From positions 1-64,000 of the forward strand of contig JAPXFQ010001693.1 of assembly GCA_028564705.1 (NCBI GenBank): 64,000 bases of DNA, given 5' to 3'. Below are positions 20,505 through 31,649 of the stretch, in pieces. How positions within the stretch are numbered: position 1 is the first letter of the stretch; the number at the start of each line of letters is the position of its first letter. Under the pieces are notes generated by a model. It searched no databases, was not told where the DNA came from, and saw only the letters and a program-made list of their open reading frames with translations. The DNA is from Apricaphanius iberus. Taxonomy: Eukaryota > Chordata > Actinopteri > Cyprinodontiformes > Aphaniidae. Position numbers and translations under genes: made by a program.

Positions 20505-22026
20505 GGCCCTGTCCCAATACTTGCACTGGCACCCTTGTGTACTTCAATTGCGCGTTCCTTTTGAGGGGCGCAAGTGCGTAGGGTGTCCATATTCTCCAGA
20601 GCGGAGAATCCGGTCCCGTATCTTCTGCACCCTCGCTCTGCACTTCGCTGAAGTCCGCACCGAAGGCAAAGAAATGGTTCCAGCTGCTTCTCTGACAAAT
20701 CTATTTTCAAATGTATGGTTGTCAGTTTTTTTCTTAAAATTGACTGGGACAATAACCTTAAACCAGTCTATTTTGAATATTGGTAGGGATGAAATATTAA
20801 TTAATATATTAGCTATGTTTTCATCTGATGGATGTTTCTTTACAACATCCACTGCAGTGTGTTAACAGATTTTGAAAATCGCATCTTCTTTCAATTAGTA
20901 AAAGTTGAAAGCCGTAGGCTACATGTTTTGTATTGTTTTTCAAATGACTCTTATATCAATCATCAGGGTGCTGGCATGGAACAATCATTAAAATCTAAAT
21001 CATCACACAAACAACGATGGACTGGCGATCCTTCCAGGGTGTACGTCGCCTGTTGACACCTGCAAATAGGCACCAGCCCTCTGTTGTGACCCCTTGATGA
21101 TAAGCGGTTTAGAAGATGAATGGATGGATGATGATGATCCTGTAACGTGGCAGATCAGCTCTACGCTTGAAAAAAAATGCATAATTTAAATTTCCCAGGC
21201 TCAGACTGAAGTGTCATTAACGTGGTCGGGTTGTGGGTGAAAATATTAGGCCAAATATTTAAATATGTGTCTATAGCGGAGCTTCCTGCATTTCAAAACT
21301 ATCATCTGTAAATATTGATGGGGACATGTCCGCAACATCCATGTCTTTCAACTCCTAGTAATTACACTAATTAGCTGTTGCATATGTCTGTTGATACATA
21401 TTGTTTACTAATAATGTTGTGTGTATTTACGGACATAATAGGCAAAAAAAATTCACAGTTTTTTTAACAAGTCATAAAAAAGTTCTAAATAATTAAAGAA
21501 CCTATTTCTCTACATTTTTAAATAAAGCAGCGTTTGGTTACCTATTTCTGGTGAAAAGAGAATCTCCCGGCATTCCAGTGTCTGTTCATTTAACACAGCA
21601 GGTTTGACAAATATAAATAATAGACTTACAATAAACACATTCTTTTAAATTATCAAAAGGCTTTCTTTATAGCCAATATTTTCTGTAAATAAATAAAATA
21701 AATATTTACAATTAGGGCCTTTGATTAAAATCCAATATGTTCTATAACTTTGGACTTTATGCTATAAAATTAGCTAGATTTTGTTGTTGATTTTGTTTCA
21801 GTTTTATCATATCAAGCAGAAAATAACAGAAACTGAGAGCAGCAACCCCATTTTGGTTGTCATAGAGATATGACGCCATGGCACAGGCTGACGACGTAAT
21901 TATTGATGTCCCAATCGTGCAGTTATTCACACACTTGTTCACTACGCACTTGAACCCTTGTCTGCACTTCTGACAAGTGTACTTCATGGAGGACTGTAGG
22001 GTGCAGTGTGGGAATTGGGACAGGCC
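20505..22026. mobile_element. 1.5 kb DNA element with GTA target duplication
   Basis: Left end GGCCCTGTCCCAATACTTGCAC and inverted right end (rc GGCCTGTCCCAATTCCCACAC) are flanked by GTA at 20502-20504 and 22027-22029. A 3-bp duplication would fit a Harbinger-like element. A minus-strand frame near 21890-21760 starts with MASYLYDNQNG and may be a remnant of an element gene. An RTE tail is nested at 21035-21135. Superfamily not proven. Confidence 0.6.
21012..21135 (+). repeat. Expander/RTE-type 3' tail
   Basis: GGACTGGCGATCCTTCCAGGGTGTA, then GATGATAAGCGGTTTAGAAG and GATGGATGATGATG: a diverged copy of the family at 15715-15824. Confidence 0.7.
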
Positions 22027-22029
22027 GTA

Positions 22030-23480
22030 TTTCTCCACCATTTTGCGTGTCTGTTGACCCAGATGTTTATGTTACATTCACCTGTGGTCCTGCCATCCAC
22101 TAGCGGTTATTTTGTTAGGTATAACTTAACTAAAATGTTTAATCAGCTGTCAAAAACAATCACAGTAATCAGTAACATCGCTACATGTACATTTATACGC
22201 CGAAATTGCGGCAGTGTCAATGGTTGATAGTTCGTCTGTAGCCAATTTTAGCTAGGTTGCTCCTCTACAATTTCAGGGCTTCCGCTGCATTGTTAGATAG
22301 CGTAGTATCCACCGGCTGCTTACTGTGGGGGTACTACACATCCAGGAACTTTATGCCTATTAGTCAGATTCATACTGCAGATTCGGATCTAATACATCAC
22401 TCGCATACTGCTTTCCGCCTACTACGTTGTCAACGTATTTGGATGCAGTCATTGTGAGTGTTGAGCTGAGTGGCGTAGGTGTGGTTTTTAGTTGGGCAGT
22501 TTAATGAAGCTTTAGCCATGCGTTTGCCCCCTGGTGGTTGGCAGACTATTGGTTGAGGCAGTGTATGATAAAGAGGCACGCAGGGGGAAAAAACGATATA
22601 ACACGTACTCGAGTGCAGCAGCATCATGACGGAAATCCAGTTCTTTAAATCCTCGTTGGTCCTATAGACATTGAGTCAGTCTTAATCTGGTGTTAAGGCA
22701 GCTGTAAAGAGAAAACATTTTTGAAAGGTGAGGCAATAAATGTTGATTTGTTGACACGTGGCACAACTATAATCCCTGGCTTTTTAGGCATTTCAGAAGG
22801 AACAGAAAACTGCAATTTTTCAACAGAGAAAAGAAATAAATAATTGTTTACTCACAAGAGACAGAATAATGTATTATACTTACTAAGAAGCGCAATCACA
22901 GACAGAGTACAAGACAAATCGACTCACTGAGTCACTTGCTGGTAATGTTTGTGTTTCTGGCATGAGGTTGATTTCAGCAGACTAATGCTCAGTAAGCAAA
23001 TGTCCCCCACTCTGTAATATAGTTGATTTAGATTAGTTTATTGGAATTAACTGTGTAAAACTTTGTTTTCAATATTATTTTTTAGTATCTTTGCAAACAC
23101 TCAATAGAATGACATGAGGCAATTCAATAACTCCAACATCATATAATTTCATCATCAGTTTGCCCTTTTCCCTGCTTATTAGCCTTTGTCTTTTGCTACC
23201 TCAGTTAGTTTATAGCAGTACATCCCGTGTGGATGTCAAGGTTTGGAATGAAGACTGCTTTTATTTCTTACTGGATACTTTTCTGTCACCCATCAATCCT
23301 TGATGCATCGATGTTGCCATGTTTTGAAAGCAATACGATACTGTTCTTTGAAGAGCCCTACATGTACAACTGTGTTCCTTGGTGAAATCCCCACCTGTGG
23401 TCCACTTACCATTCAAACTTTTCCACCTTTGACTTTTCTTATTGTCTTTCCAGTCATAACAAAGGGAAATTTAGAATAAC
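22030..23480. other. no recognised gene
   Basis: 22270-22640 contains inverted words (GTAGTATCCACC, CGCATACTGC, CCTACTACG) suggestive of a worn MITE. The rest is AT-rich and without structure I can name. Confidence 0.35.
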
Positions 23481-23484
23481 AGCA

Positions 23485-23645
23485 GACATGTTTTGGACAG
23501 TGGGAGGAAGCCAGAATACATGAAGAGAACCCACACACGCCTGGTCTAAACCTGTGATTCCATACATAAAAATCGCAAGCCAGGATTTGAACCAAGGATC
23601 TTTTTGATGCAATACAACAGCGCTAACAACTGCTTCACCAAACAG
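23485..23645 (+). repeat. RTE/Expander-like internal repeat relic
   Basis: GACAGTGGGAGGAAGCC, AGAGAACCCACAC and TTTGAACCAAGGATCTT followed by GCGCTAACAACTGCTTCACC follow the order of a very common vertebrate/fish repeat, diverged and short. Confidence 0.6.
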
Positions 23646-24514
23646 CATTGAATCCAATAGATTTTGTTGTACTCCAAAAAGCACACAAATGTATGTATCC
23701 ATTTGATCACTTTCATCTTATTTGTTCTCAGAAATGCTGAAGTAGCATTAAATATATTGTTTGCATAGTGTTCACAGAAGCCAGGGCTCAAGAAGATTGT
23801 AGCATCTTCTCTTTCCATATTTTTGCAAGGCAAGGCAAATACACGATAGAAATGAAATGGTAAGGCAACATCTGGCATAGGGCAGTACATACGTAAATCA
23901 TTGCAAGCAAGCAGTATTTTTGTGTTCGAGTAACAACGGAGGGCCATACAGGCCAAAAAGCACAACTATAAAAGTTTTTACTCCGACAATGCAGGTAGTT
24001 CAGCCTCCAGAGAAATATATCCAGCAAATTGATAAGCACATCACTCTCATTCTTCACAGGCAGCGAAGAGGTGTAAAACAACATTTGTGAAAGGCAAAAG
24101 CTTTCAACATTTCTAGATTAGTGATATTATTCAGATAATTTTGTAAATGAAGAAATTGTAATGTATAAAGATGGAGTGCCCTCAAGAGAAAAATGACACA
24201 TTTGCACTTTCACCATGACGAGTTTGGAAAAAAAACAAAAAAACTGTGAAAGTTGTTACCGGTCTAGCATAAAGCATGAAACCTCATCATGTTTCCTTCA
24301 AATTTTGCTGGTCCTTCAGGTTTTTCCATTAAAGGTCTCTTTCACTGGTGTTTTTATAAATTTTTTCAGTATTCTCTTACATGAAAGAATGCTGTCTGAG
24401 TCGGTTTCTGCCAAAAAAGAAAATCCCAGTCTATTTCATTTTATGCCAGTTCAGTGTGGGAGTGGGCATGGAGACTCAACAAGATTTGGGGGCTTGCTCG
24501 TTAAGATTAATACA
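23646..24514. other. no recognised gene
   Basis: AT-rich. Overlapping short ORFs on both strands show no domain signature. Confidence 0.35.
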
Positions 24515-25545
24515 GAATACATAATACAGAAAGCTTTATTAATCCCTAAAGGGCAATTTAGTTTCTACAGTTCACCATCTAGACATACAACCTTTTACAC
24601 AGCAATAGTATATAACAGGAGTAAAATGATAAGGTCTGAGTCCAGGTACAAGTTATAATATAAAAATATCAGGAGCAGAATAATAATGATAAAAGAATTC
24701 AAGTAACTGCTTGTCCTGATAAACAGAAATAAAAGTAAGATAGAAGTAAAACAGAATAAGAATAGCATCCCAGAATAAAAGATAATGTATTCTTATTAAA
24801 ACAGTTTTTAAAACACAGTTAAAGATGACAAAAAAGTGATAAAAAACACAATTAATAATTTAATAGATTAATAAATGGAATATGAATTGTCAATATCCAT
24901 AGCTCCTAAAGTGCATTGTGCCAAGAACAGATCAATCAATAATTATTTCCTCAGCTTAGTATTTAACAACATAATTGCTGAAGGAATAAATGATCTTGCG
25001 TAACGGTTTGTCTTTCTGGTGGGTTGCAAGTAACTTCGACCTGAAGGCATAACAACAAATTCATGTCCCAGAATATGATGTCGGTTCAGACTTTTTTCCT
25101 TTTTGGAGGACATGTTTCTCCCAAAGAGAATTCAAGTCGCACATTCGGATTCCAATAATTTTGGAGCTGACTTTCCCAATATTATTTAAGCCTTTTCGGT
25201 CCTTCACTGTAATGTTACCAAACCAACAAATTTAAAAAAAGTAAGAAGGTTCTCCATATAAGACAAATACACAGTGCACAATATAGATCAGGAGACCCTG
25301 AAGGAATTAATCCTGCACAGTAAATGGACTCTCTGCTGGGCACATTTGACCACTGATTAAGAGTTAATTTCAAAATTTAGTTGCAAATCAAAAACTATAC
25401 CCAGATATTTGTAAGAATTTACGATCTCCACATCCTCACAATGTTTCTTTCAGCTGAGGTATTTGTCCCTTTTTTCCTAAAATCGATGATGAGTTCCTTA
25501 ATGACATGCAAGTTTCTGTCCTCTGATTGGCTAACTGCAACACTG
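24515..25545 (-). pseudogene. Rex1/CR1-like LINE 3' end
   Basis: The plus strand near 24530 has GAAAGCTTTATTAATCCCTAAAGGGCAA, the inverted 3' end of Rex1-type fish LINEs. On the minus strand, in shifting frames, one reads KELIIDFRKKGT near 25495, then CWFGNITVKDRKGLN near 25200 and SSKIIGI near 25160, the thumb and C-terminal region of Rex1/CR1-group reverse transcriptases. Stops and frame changes are frequent. The RT core with the YADD box is absent (5' truncated). Confidence 0.65.
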
Positions 25546-26420
25546 CTTTTACACTGTCTGTGTTTACTAAAATCAGTAACATGAGACAAAAATCGTATCG
25601 ATATTTAGGCTTAGACGGAGTTTACCACTTAGCTTATTAGCCGAGGTAGTATGTTTCATTGTCATGGCGCGTTTTAACAAACATTTAAAAAGTAAAACAC
25701 TGGGTGAAAAGTAAAACACTATCTACAGCCTGGGAGCTGGTGTTCCACCGTTGTGATCCATCTTTTAAGTTCAACTTCAAGGCAAAGCCTGCACTATAAG
25801 GTCCATAGCCTCTAGCAGCTGCAAGACGCTCTGCTTTTACCTTTCCAAAAACAACATTGCTGTGAGCGGTCCAAAGCTAGGTAGGTGAGGCCATGAATGC
25901 TTCGTTAGCATTATGATGTATGGTTGATAGGCTTTTTCAAACTCTGGCGTTTTCTGGTCTCTTTTCTTCATGTAACTTATTCAGTGATTGGAGTTTGTAT
26001 AAAACTTTCATATGCAATGTGCTTTTAGAACACATCTCAGTTTTTCAAGATTTTTGGTGAAGGAGACCTTTGACAGAATGCAATGTCAATGTTTACTTTT
26101 CTGGCTGTGTCGATCATCTCTTGGCTGAGCCGGGTCCTTGTCTCACGACACGCGGACAACGGCTTGGTCACAACAGCTGATTGCACACCTCCCCCCGAGC
26201 GGTTACAGTGGCATGGGTTGAGTGCATCTTGGTTTGGGTTGGTCGATCGGTCAGGGTTTAAAAAAGTCTATTCATAGAGCTATTTAATTAAACTTCTAAT
26301 AACAACCAGGAGATAGGGAAACACAGCGTCCAATATGTCGACCCTGTATTGTAGCAAGTCCATTACATAGGTCTTTGTTTATGGTTTCTGTGACAAATGA
26401 AACAAACAATAACAATTATC
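25546..26420. other. no recognised gene
   Basis: Contains a 30-base stretch (25598-25628) that resembles antisense 28S rRNA (TTTAGGCTTAGACGGAGTT); see findings. Otherwise unassigned. Confidence 0.3.
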
Positions 26421-27663
26421 TTGAACTGATCTAATTTTCTCCGTCCAGAAGTTTTTCTGAGTTACTTTAACACACAAACACATTAAAACATTTATTTTCT
26501 GTTGGTTTTCTTTACGTTTTGGGACTCGTTAAGCGTTACACTGGTTTTCTGGGCTCGGTAAGGTGCCGCTAGGTTAGCTTAGCTTCACGGCTAGCATGGC
26601 TTCGGCAGCTTTGTCTCCTGTTCCTCTGTCTCTCTCTGAACCTCCTCCCCTTTCCTGCTCTCTCTGTCAGATGTTTAGCTACTCCTCCGTCTCATTTGGT
26701 GAAGTTGGTAGGTGTAATAAGTGCAGCATTTTTGTAGCCTTGGAGGCGAGGGTTTCTGAGCTAGAGGCCCGGCTCCGCGCTGTAGAACAGCCAGGCCCAG
26801 CAGTAGCTAGCGCGGAGTCAATTAGGACAGGAGCCCGTTAGCCGTCCTCCAACAGCTCCCATGCAGCCGGGATCTAAGGCGATCTGGGTGACGGTTCGTA
26901 GGAAGCCTAGCGCCAGACCCCAGCCCGCGGCAACCTCCAGCCCCTTTCTCTGAACAATAGGTTTGCCCCGCTCAGCGACACACCCACCGAGCAGGGAGGC
27001 CAATTCTTGTAATTGGCAGCTCTATAGGTAGGAACGTGGCTCCAGAGACACGAAAGACCACCGTCAAATGCCTTCCAGGGGCCAGAGCTGTGGACATTAG
27101 GTCCCATCTGAACCTTTTGGCCAAGGACAAACGACGGTATAGCAGGATCGTTATCCATGCTGGTGGCATTGACACCCGGTTACGGCAATCGGAGGTCACT
27201 AAAATTAGCGTAGCTTCAGTGTGTAGGGCTGCCAAAAAGATGTCTGACTCTGTAATTTTTTCTGGTCCCCTGCCTGATCGTACTAGCGATGACATGTACA
27301 GCCGTATGTTGTCGTTTCACCTTTGGTTGTTAAGGAGGTGTCCAGAAAACGATGTGGGCTGCATTGATAACTGGGGGGCCTCCTGGGGAAAACCTTGACT
27401 GTTACGTAGAGACGGCATCCATCCCACCGCGGACGGAGCTTCGCTTCTTTCCAGGAACATTGATAGGGTTATCTCTAGTTCCCCAAAGCTGTGACAACCC
27501 AGAGTCCAGCTCAGGGAACAGGGACTGCCACCCACCCACTACCCAATAGAGACAGTTTCCCGTCCACTGCCCAAAACTAATGAATTAAAAGTTAATGCTA
27601 CTAGAGCAAAGTATAAAAATCTCATAAAGATAAATACAACTCCGACTGAACAGAAAAATAAAT

Positions 27664-27664
<1 letters not shown>
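26421..27664 (+). mobile_element. L2 LINE copy 2, truncated at both ends
   Basis: Matches the first L2 from its leader (CTTGAACTGATCTAA, 2319 equivalent) through ORF1 to the start of the ORF2 linker (equivalent to 3575), then stops abruptly at a TA microsatellite. No ORF2 domain follows. Overall close to copy 1, with small indels. Confidence 0.88.
26596..27494 (+). pseudogene. L2 ORF1 esterase protein, frameshifted
   Basis: The first 82 codons are open and carry CSLCQMFSYSS and the CNKC pair and coiled coil. A small insertion near 26832 and deletions near 26930 and 26995 shift the frame; the esterase part resumes at 27036-27398. HAGGIDTRLRQS replaces the GGND block (Asn to Ile at the catalytic position), and a TGA follows the G-K-P near 27396. 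The ORF1 stop TGA (27492-27494) and the open frame beyond it are conserved relative to copy 1. It cannot make an active esterase. Confidence 0.8.
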
Positions 27665-27746
<82 letters not shown>

Positions 27747-27759
27747 TATATATATATAT
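27665..27759. repeat. TA microsatellite
   Basis: About 95 bases of TA with one short interruption (gacaca near 27741). It begins exactly where L2 copy 2 stops. Confidence 0.92.
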
Positions 27760-30000
27760 CAAGTGGAGTACTACAGCAAAAGCTGTAATGCTCTGCTTGA
27801 GAAAGTAAATCTGTTGGGCTTGTACTTGGTCCTCAGACACCGATTCTGAGAGCCAAACTGTCAGACAGGCATAAGCTTCACTTTAACCGGGGACGTCGGG
27901 GACATGTCCCTAACAGTATTTATGATTGATGGGTTTGTCCCCACCAAACATGATGCGTAAATTCTTTACCAGGACTGATCTAACAGCCACTTCTGCTCCC
28001 AGAGAGTTTCCACATCAGTATCTGAACCGAATGTTATTTAAATCACTCCACTTACTCATGCAGTCATGTTTCTTTCTGCTCATGTACTACAGCATTCTTT
28101 GCAGCTATGTCATGTTTTAAAAGACTGGTAACAAGCTACAGGGCGGAGTCCTGTAATATCACTGGTACCCGTTTCAAGATGGAAAAAATACAGAGCTATA
28201 CAGTTCCCTTGCTATAACGTGTCCATCCTTCACTGCTTCGCTGTTTGGTGGATTTAAAAAAAAGCATGATTTAAATGCTTTATTTACAGCGTACTAACAG
28301 GCATTGTGTTTTGCGTCCTAAATGATTGGAGGCAGTTGTCAATCGCTTCCTGTCATGTCTCCCATGCTTGCCAAATTTATCATGTCTGGTTATAAAAATC
28401 TCTAAAAAATCTCTAAAAATCTCATCCAGAGGAAAAAGCAATAGCTACAAACACGGCCCGTAATTATGTTCCTCACTCTGAAATGACACCTGCTCAGACC
28501 TTCAGTGAGGAAACACGCACCCGAGCGGAGAGACCGTATTGCGTATTGATACTTTTACGTTTTATATCTACAAAGGTTTGAGTATTAAAACTAGTGAGAA
28601 ACGTGAGTAAATACTAATGCATGTTCTACAAAAGCGTAAAAGAGTGTGTGGCGAGGGGGTTTAAAGCCTTAAAACATAATGATTGTAAAAGATAAAGATG
28701 ACTACTTTGCAAAATGTGTCTGTTGCGGGTTATTTTAATGATGAATGAGGGACCATTGGAAATGAAATTTAACGGGCCTAGTTTCTTTACTACGGGTGGG
28801 TTGCCAGAAAAAATTAATGTAATAGTTTTGCTCGTTCAAGAAGTTAATATGTTTACATGCTGTGTTTACTTTGCGCTGAAGGCGAAAAATTCTCGCTATC
28901 TCGGCATCCAGCTGCCAGAGAGAGACCCTTCTGCGACACAGGAACAGAAAACCAGGGAGTGGACAACATTTCGATCAAAGTTGAAAAAACAAAATATAAA
29001 GGAAAATAACTTGATCCAATATTGAAAGTAAACCTTAGTGCTGTGAATGATTAGTATTTCATTTTTTGGATACTGCAGCTGAAATTTATATTGTGCAGAA
29101 AGCAGTCACTCACCACAGTCCAGATTTCTCATTCCTTTATCTCTGGAAGCGCTGGATGGAGAGATAGCGATAGCATTGCGTCATTAGCACAACTTCTCTC
29201 CTTCTCCCTCCATCAAAACAACATATGAACACAAGAATAATAATATCTCACCATCGAGTCTGTTCGCATTAAATAAGCTTCCCCCAGACCGGTGAAACTT
29301 AATTTGTTTTGTTTTTTTCCACCTGAAGCAACTTTATGCAGATCATCCAAAGGTAGCTGCCCTATTGCAGGACTGTCAGCTGTAACTTAAATCTGAAGTT
29401 TCTCCATACGGAACGGTGTTAGGTTTGCAAAAGGAGCACATTTTATTGTTGCACATTCTGCTGGTGGGAGTTCATATTATATCCAACATTGTTCTTTGTG
29501 CTACGGTGTGAATTTTATTAACTATTCCCAACCAACAGCCTATTGGTGAGGTTTAAAAGGGAAAACCGTTAAACCTATGGCTTTTAACTTGTATTGATTT
29601 AACCATCAACACCATGGTCTCTGACTTGAAGGAGCTAATTCTATTCCCTGCTGCAAACCGTCCCAGAGAAAGCGGTTGATTTAATAAAGATGCGATTTTC
29701 ACCACTTTTGTAGACTGCAGTGAACATTGTAATGAAACATTAAAATGGATGAATAATTAGAGGCTAAATAAATATTTAATCATTGTACCCAGCAATCCTC
29801 GAACGTATCCAAGTTTATAAATATTGTTCCTGGCAATTTTAAAAACAAACTGAGGCCCTTGAAGACAGGACACATTAAAAACAAAGAAACAAAACAAGAC
29901 ACAGAGCATAGCGTTAGTATCGATCCTAATTAGCTTATAGATTATTACACAATTATGCTTGACACTTGACACTCGAATTTATACCTCAATGTTATTAGGT
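27760..30000. other. no recognised gene; possible worn THAP-like ORF
   Basis: 27885-27950 carries GGGGACATGTCCC and GTTTGTCCCCACC, words of a dispersed fish repeat. An open frame at 28714-29025 plus encodes FTCCVYFALKAKNS, then ERDPSATQEQKTREW and KLKKQNIKEN; a Cys pair followed by a basic R-x-W stretch recalls a degraded THAP domain, but the spacing is not convincing. The remainder is AT-rich. Confidence 0.3.
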
Positions 30001-30004
30001 GATG

Positions 30005-30960
30005 TTGAACCTGTCCGAATTCTCAATAAATGCATTGAGCAAATTAACAGCTGGATGTCCGTAATTTCGTCCAGCTGAACAAAAACAAAACAGAAGTATT
30101 TATCTTTGGAACCAAAAAAGATCAATTAAATATCAGTACCAAACTTCATATGGTCCAACTAAAAACCACTGACCAGGCCAGAAATCTAGGTTGAATAATG
30201 GACTCAGACCTGGACCTCCAAGGTCACATAAAGGCAAAAACAAGGCCAGCTTTTTATCACCCTAGGAACAGTTCTAAGATTAAAGGACTGATGACACAAG
30301 GAGACCTAGAAAAACTCATCCATGCATTAATCTCCTGCCGCCTTGATTACTGTAACGTTATCTTCACTGGTTTGCCTAAAAAATCTGACAGTTGCACCTG
30401 ATCCAGAACGCTGCTGCTCGTTTTCTCACAAAAAAATGGAAAGTAGAACACCTCACTCCAGTTCTCAAGTCTTTACACTGGCTCCCTGTAGCTCAGAGAA
30501 AAGACTTCAAAGTGCTTTTATTAGTCAATAAATCATTTAATGGGTTAGCACCATAGTACATTAGAGATGTGCTATCGCGATAAAAACCATCCAGATTACT
30601 CAGGTCCTCTAGCTCTAGTCTACTGATCGTCCCTACATTCAGAACTAGACATGGGGAAACAGCTTTCAGTTTCTATGTTCCCCTATTATGGAGAAAACTG
30701 CGAGACGAATGCAAAACTGCAGAGACACTGAACTCTTTTAAGTCTAAAATAAAATAAACTTTTGCACTTAAACTTGCTTATGAGTAATTCACATTATTAT
30801 TGCCAATATTATTATTAAATGCTTTTATCCTAAATTGAATCAAATGATAAATGTTGTGTTTATTGTTTCTTTCATAAATGTCCATGTATGCTTACTTTTA
30901 GTGATTCTATGTTTTAAATTTCACATTGCACCTTTCTTTGCCTTGTCTTCTTTGTGCACG
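30005..30960 (+). pseudogene. old L2-clade ORF2 C-terminal fragment and 3' UTR
   Basis: Frames in sequence encode INSWMS, LNKNKTEVFIFG, LEKLIHALISCRLDYCNVIFTGLPKKS, HLTPVLKSLHWLPV-like and RTRHGETAFSFYVPLLW-like text, ending at CTGAACTCTTTTAAGTC. This is the palm-to-thumb and C-terminus of L2 RT. Stops and shifts are common. It belongs to a different subfamily from the three esterase-ORF1 copies. Confidence 0.75.
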
Positions 30961-31279
30961 ATGTGTTTAAAACATATAGGACAAGTTACTTATGGTTAAA
31001 GTCACACACACAAAAAAATTCACCATCATCAATTGTCGACTCCAGCACAGTTGCAGCGGCTGTGGAAGGCTTCTTTCCCTCCCATAGCTGTCCGGTCAGT
31101 AGGCTGATGTAAAAGCAGTCTCTCTTTGCTCTAACTACATCCAAGTTTTTCGGCTTGAACTGCTTTGCCTTTGTGGTCCTCTACGGTGCAGTATTCGGAC
31201 TTCATCGTTCTCCGTTTCTCTCGGGATTGCTCGGCGTATTGGTACCCATCCGCTCAAGCTGATGCTCTGAGCTGGTGCT
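30961..31279. other. sequence flanking the L1 insertion, no gene called
   Basis: Joined with 35768 onward this was continuous before the L1 inserted. No clear ORF on either strand. Confidence 0.3.
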
Positions 31280-31296
31280 CATTCATCTGGTTCTTT
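31280..31296 (+). repeat. target site duplication of L1 (3' side of element)
   Basis: CATTCATCTGGTTCTTT, repeated with one mismatch at 35751-35767. It merges into a T run (poly-A tail of the minus-strand L1). Confidence 0.8.
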
Positions 31297-31649
31297 TTTT
31301 TTTTTTTTTTTTTACAATTTCAATTTTTAGTGTATTTTGAAACATTTAAGGTAACAAACATGAACATAAAAAATAAAAACAGTGAGGTATAGGAAAAAAA
31401 AAAAGAATTATGGACAAATGCACATACAGGTCATTTTGGTCTAGACTATTATTCTAGCTATCAAGGTGTTGTAGACACATAAGAGCAAAGACTTTCCCAT
31501 TTTTCCATTATCACTTCCTTTTTGCCACTTAGTCTTCCCAGCATTTTTTCACAACCTGCATTCTCAGTCATTCTCTCCCTCTACATTTTGAGGGTTGGAG
31601 TCCGTGGTTCCGTACCTCCAAATAATTTTTTTCTTTAAGTCCATTATAT

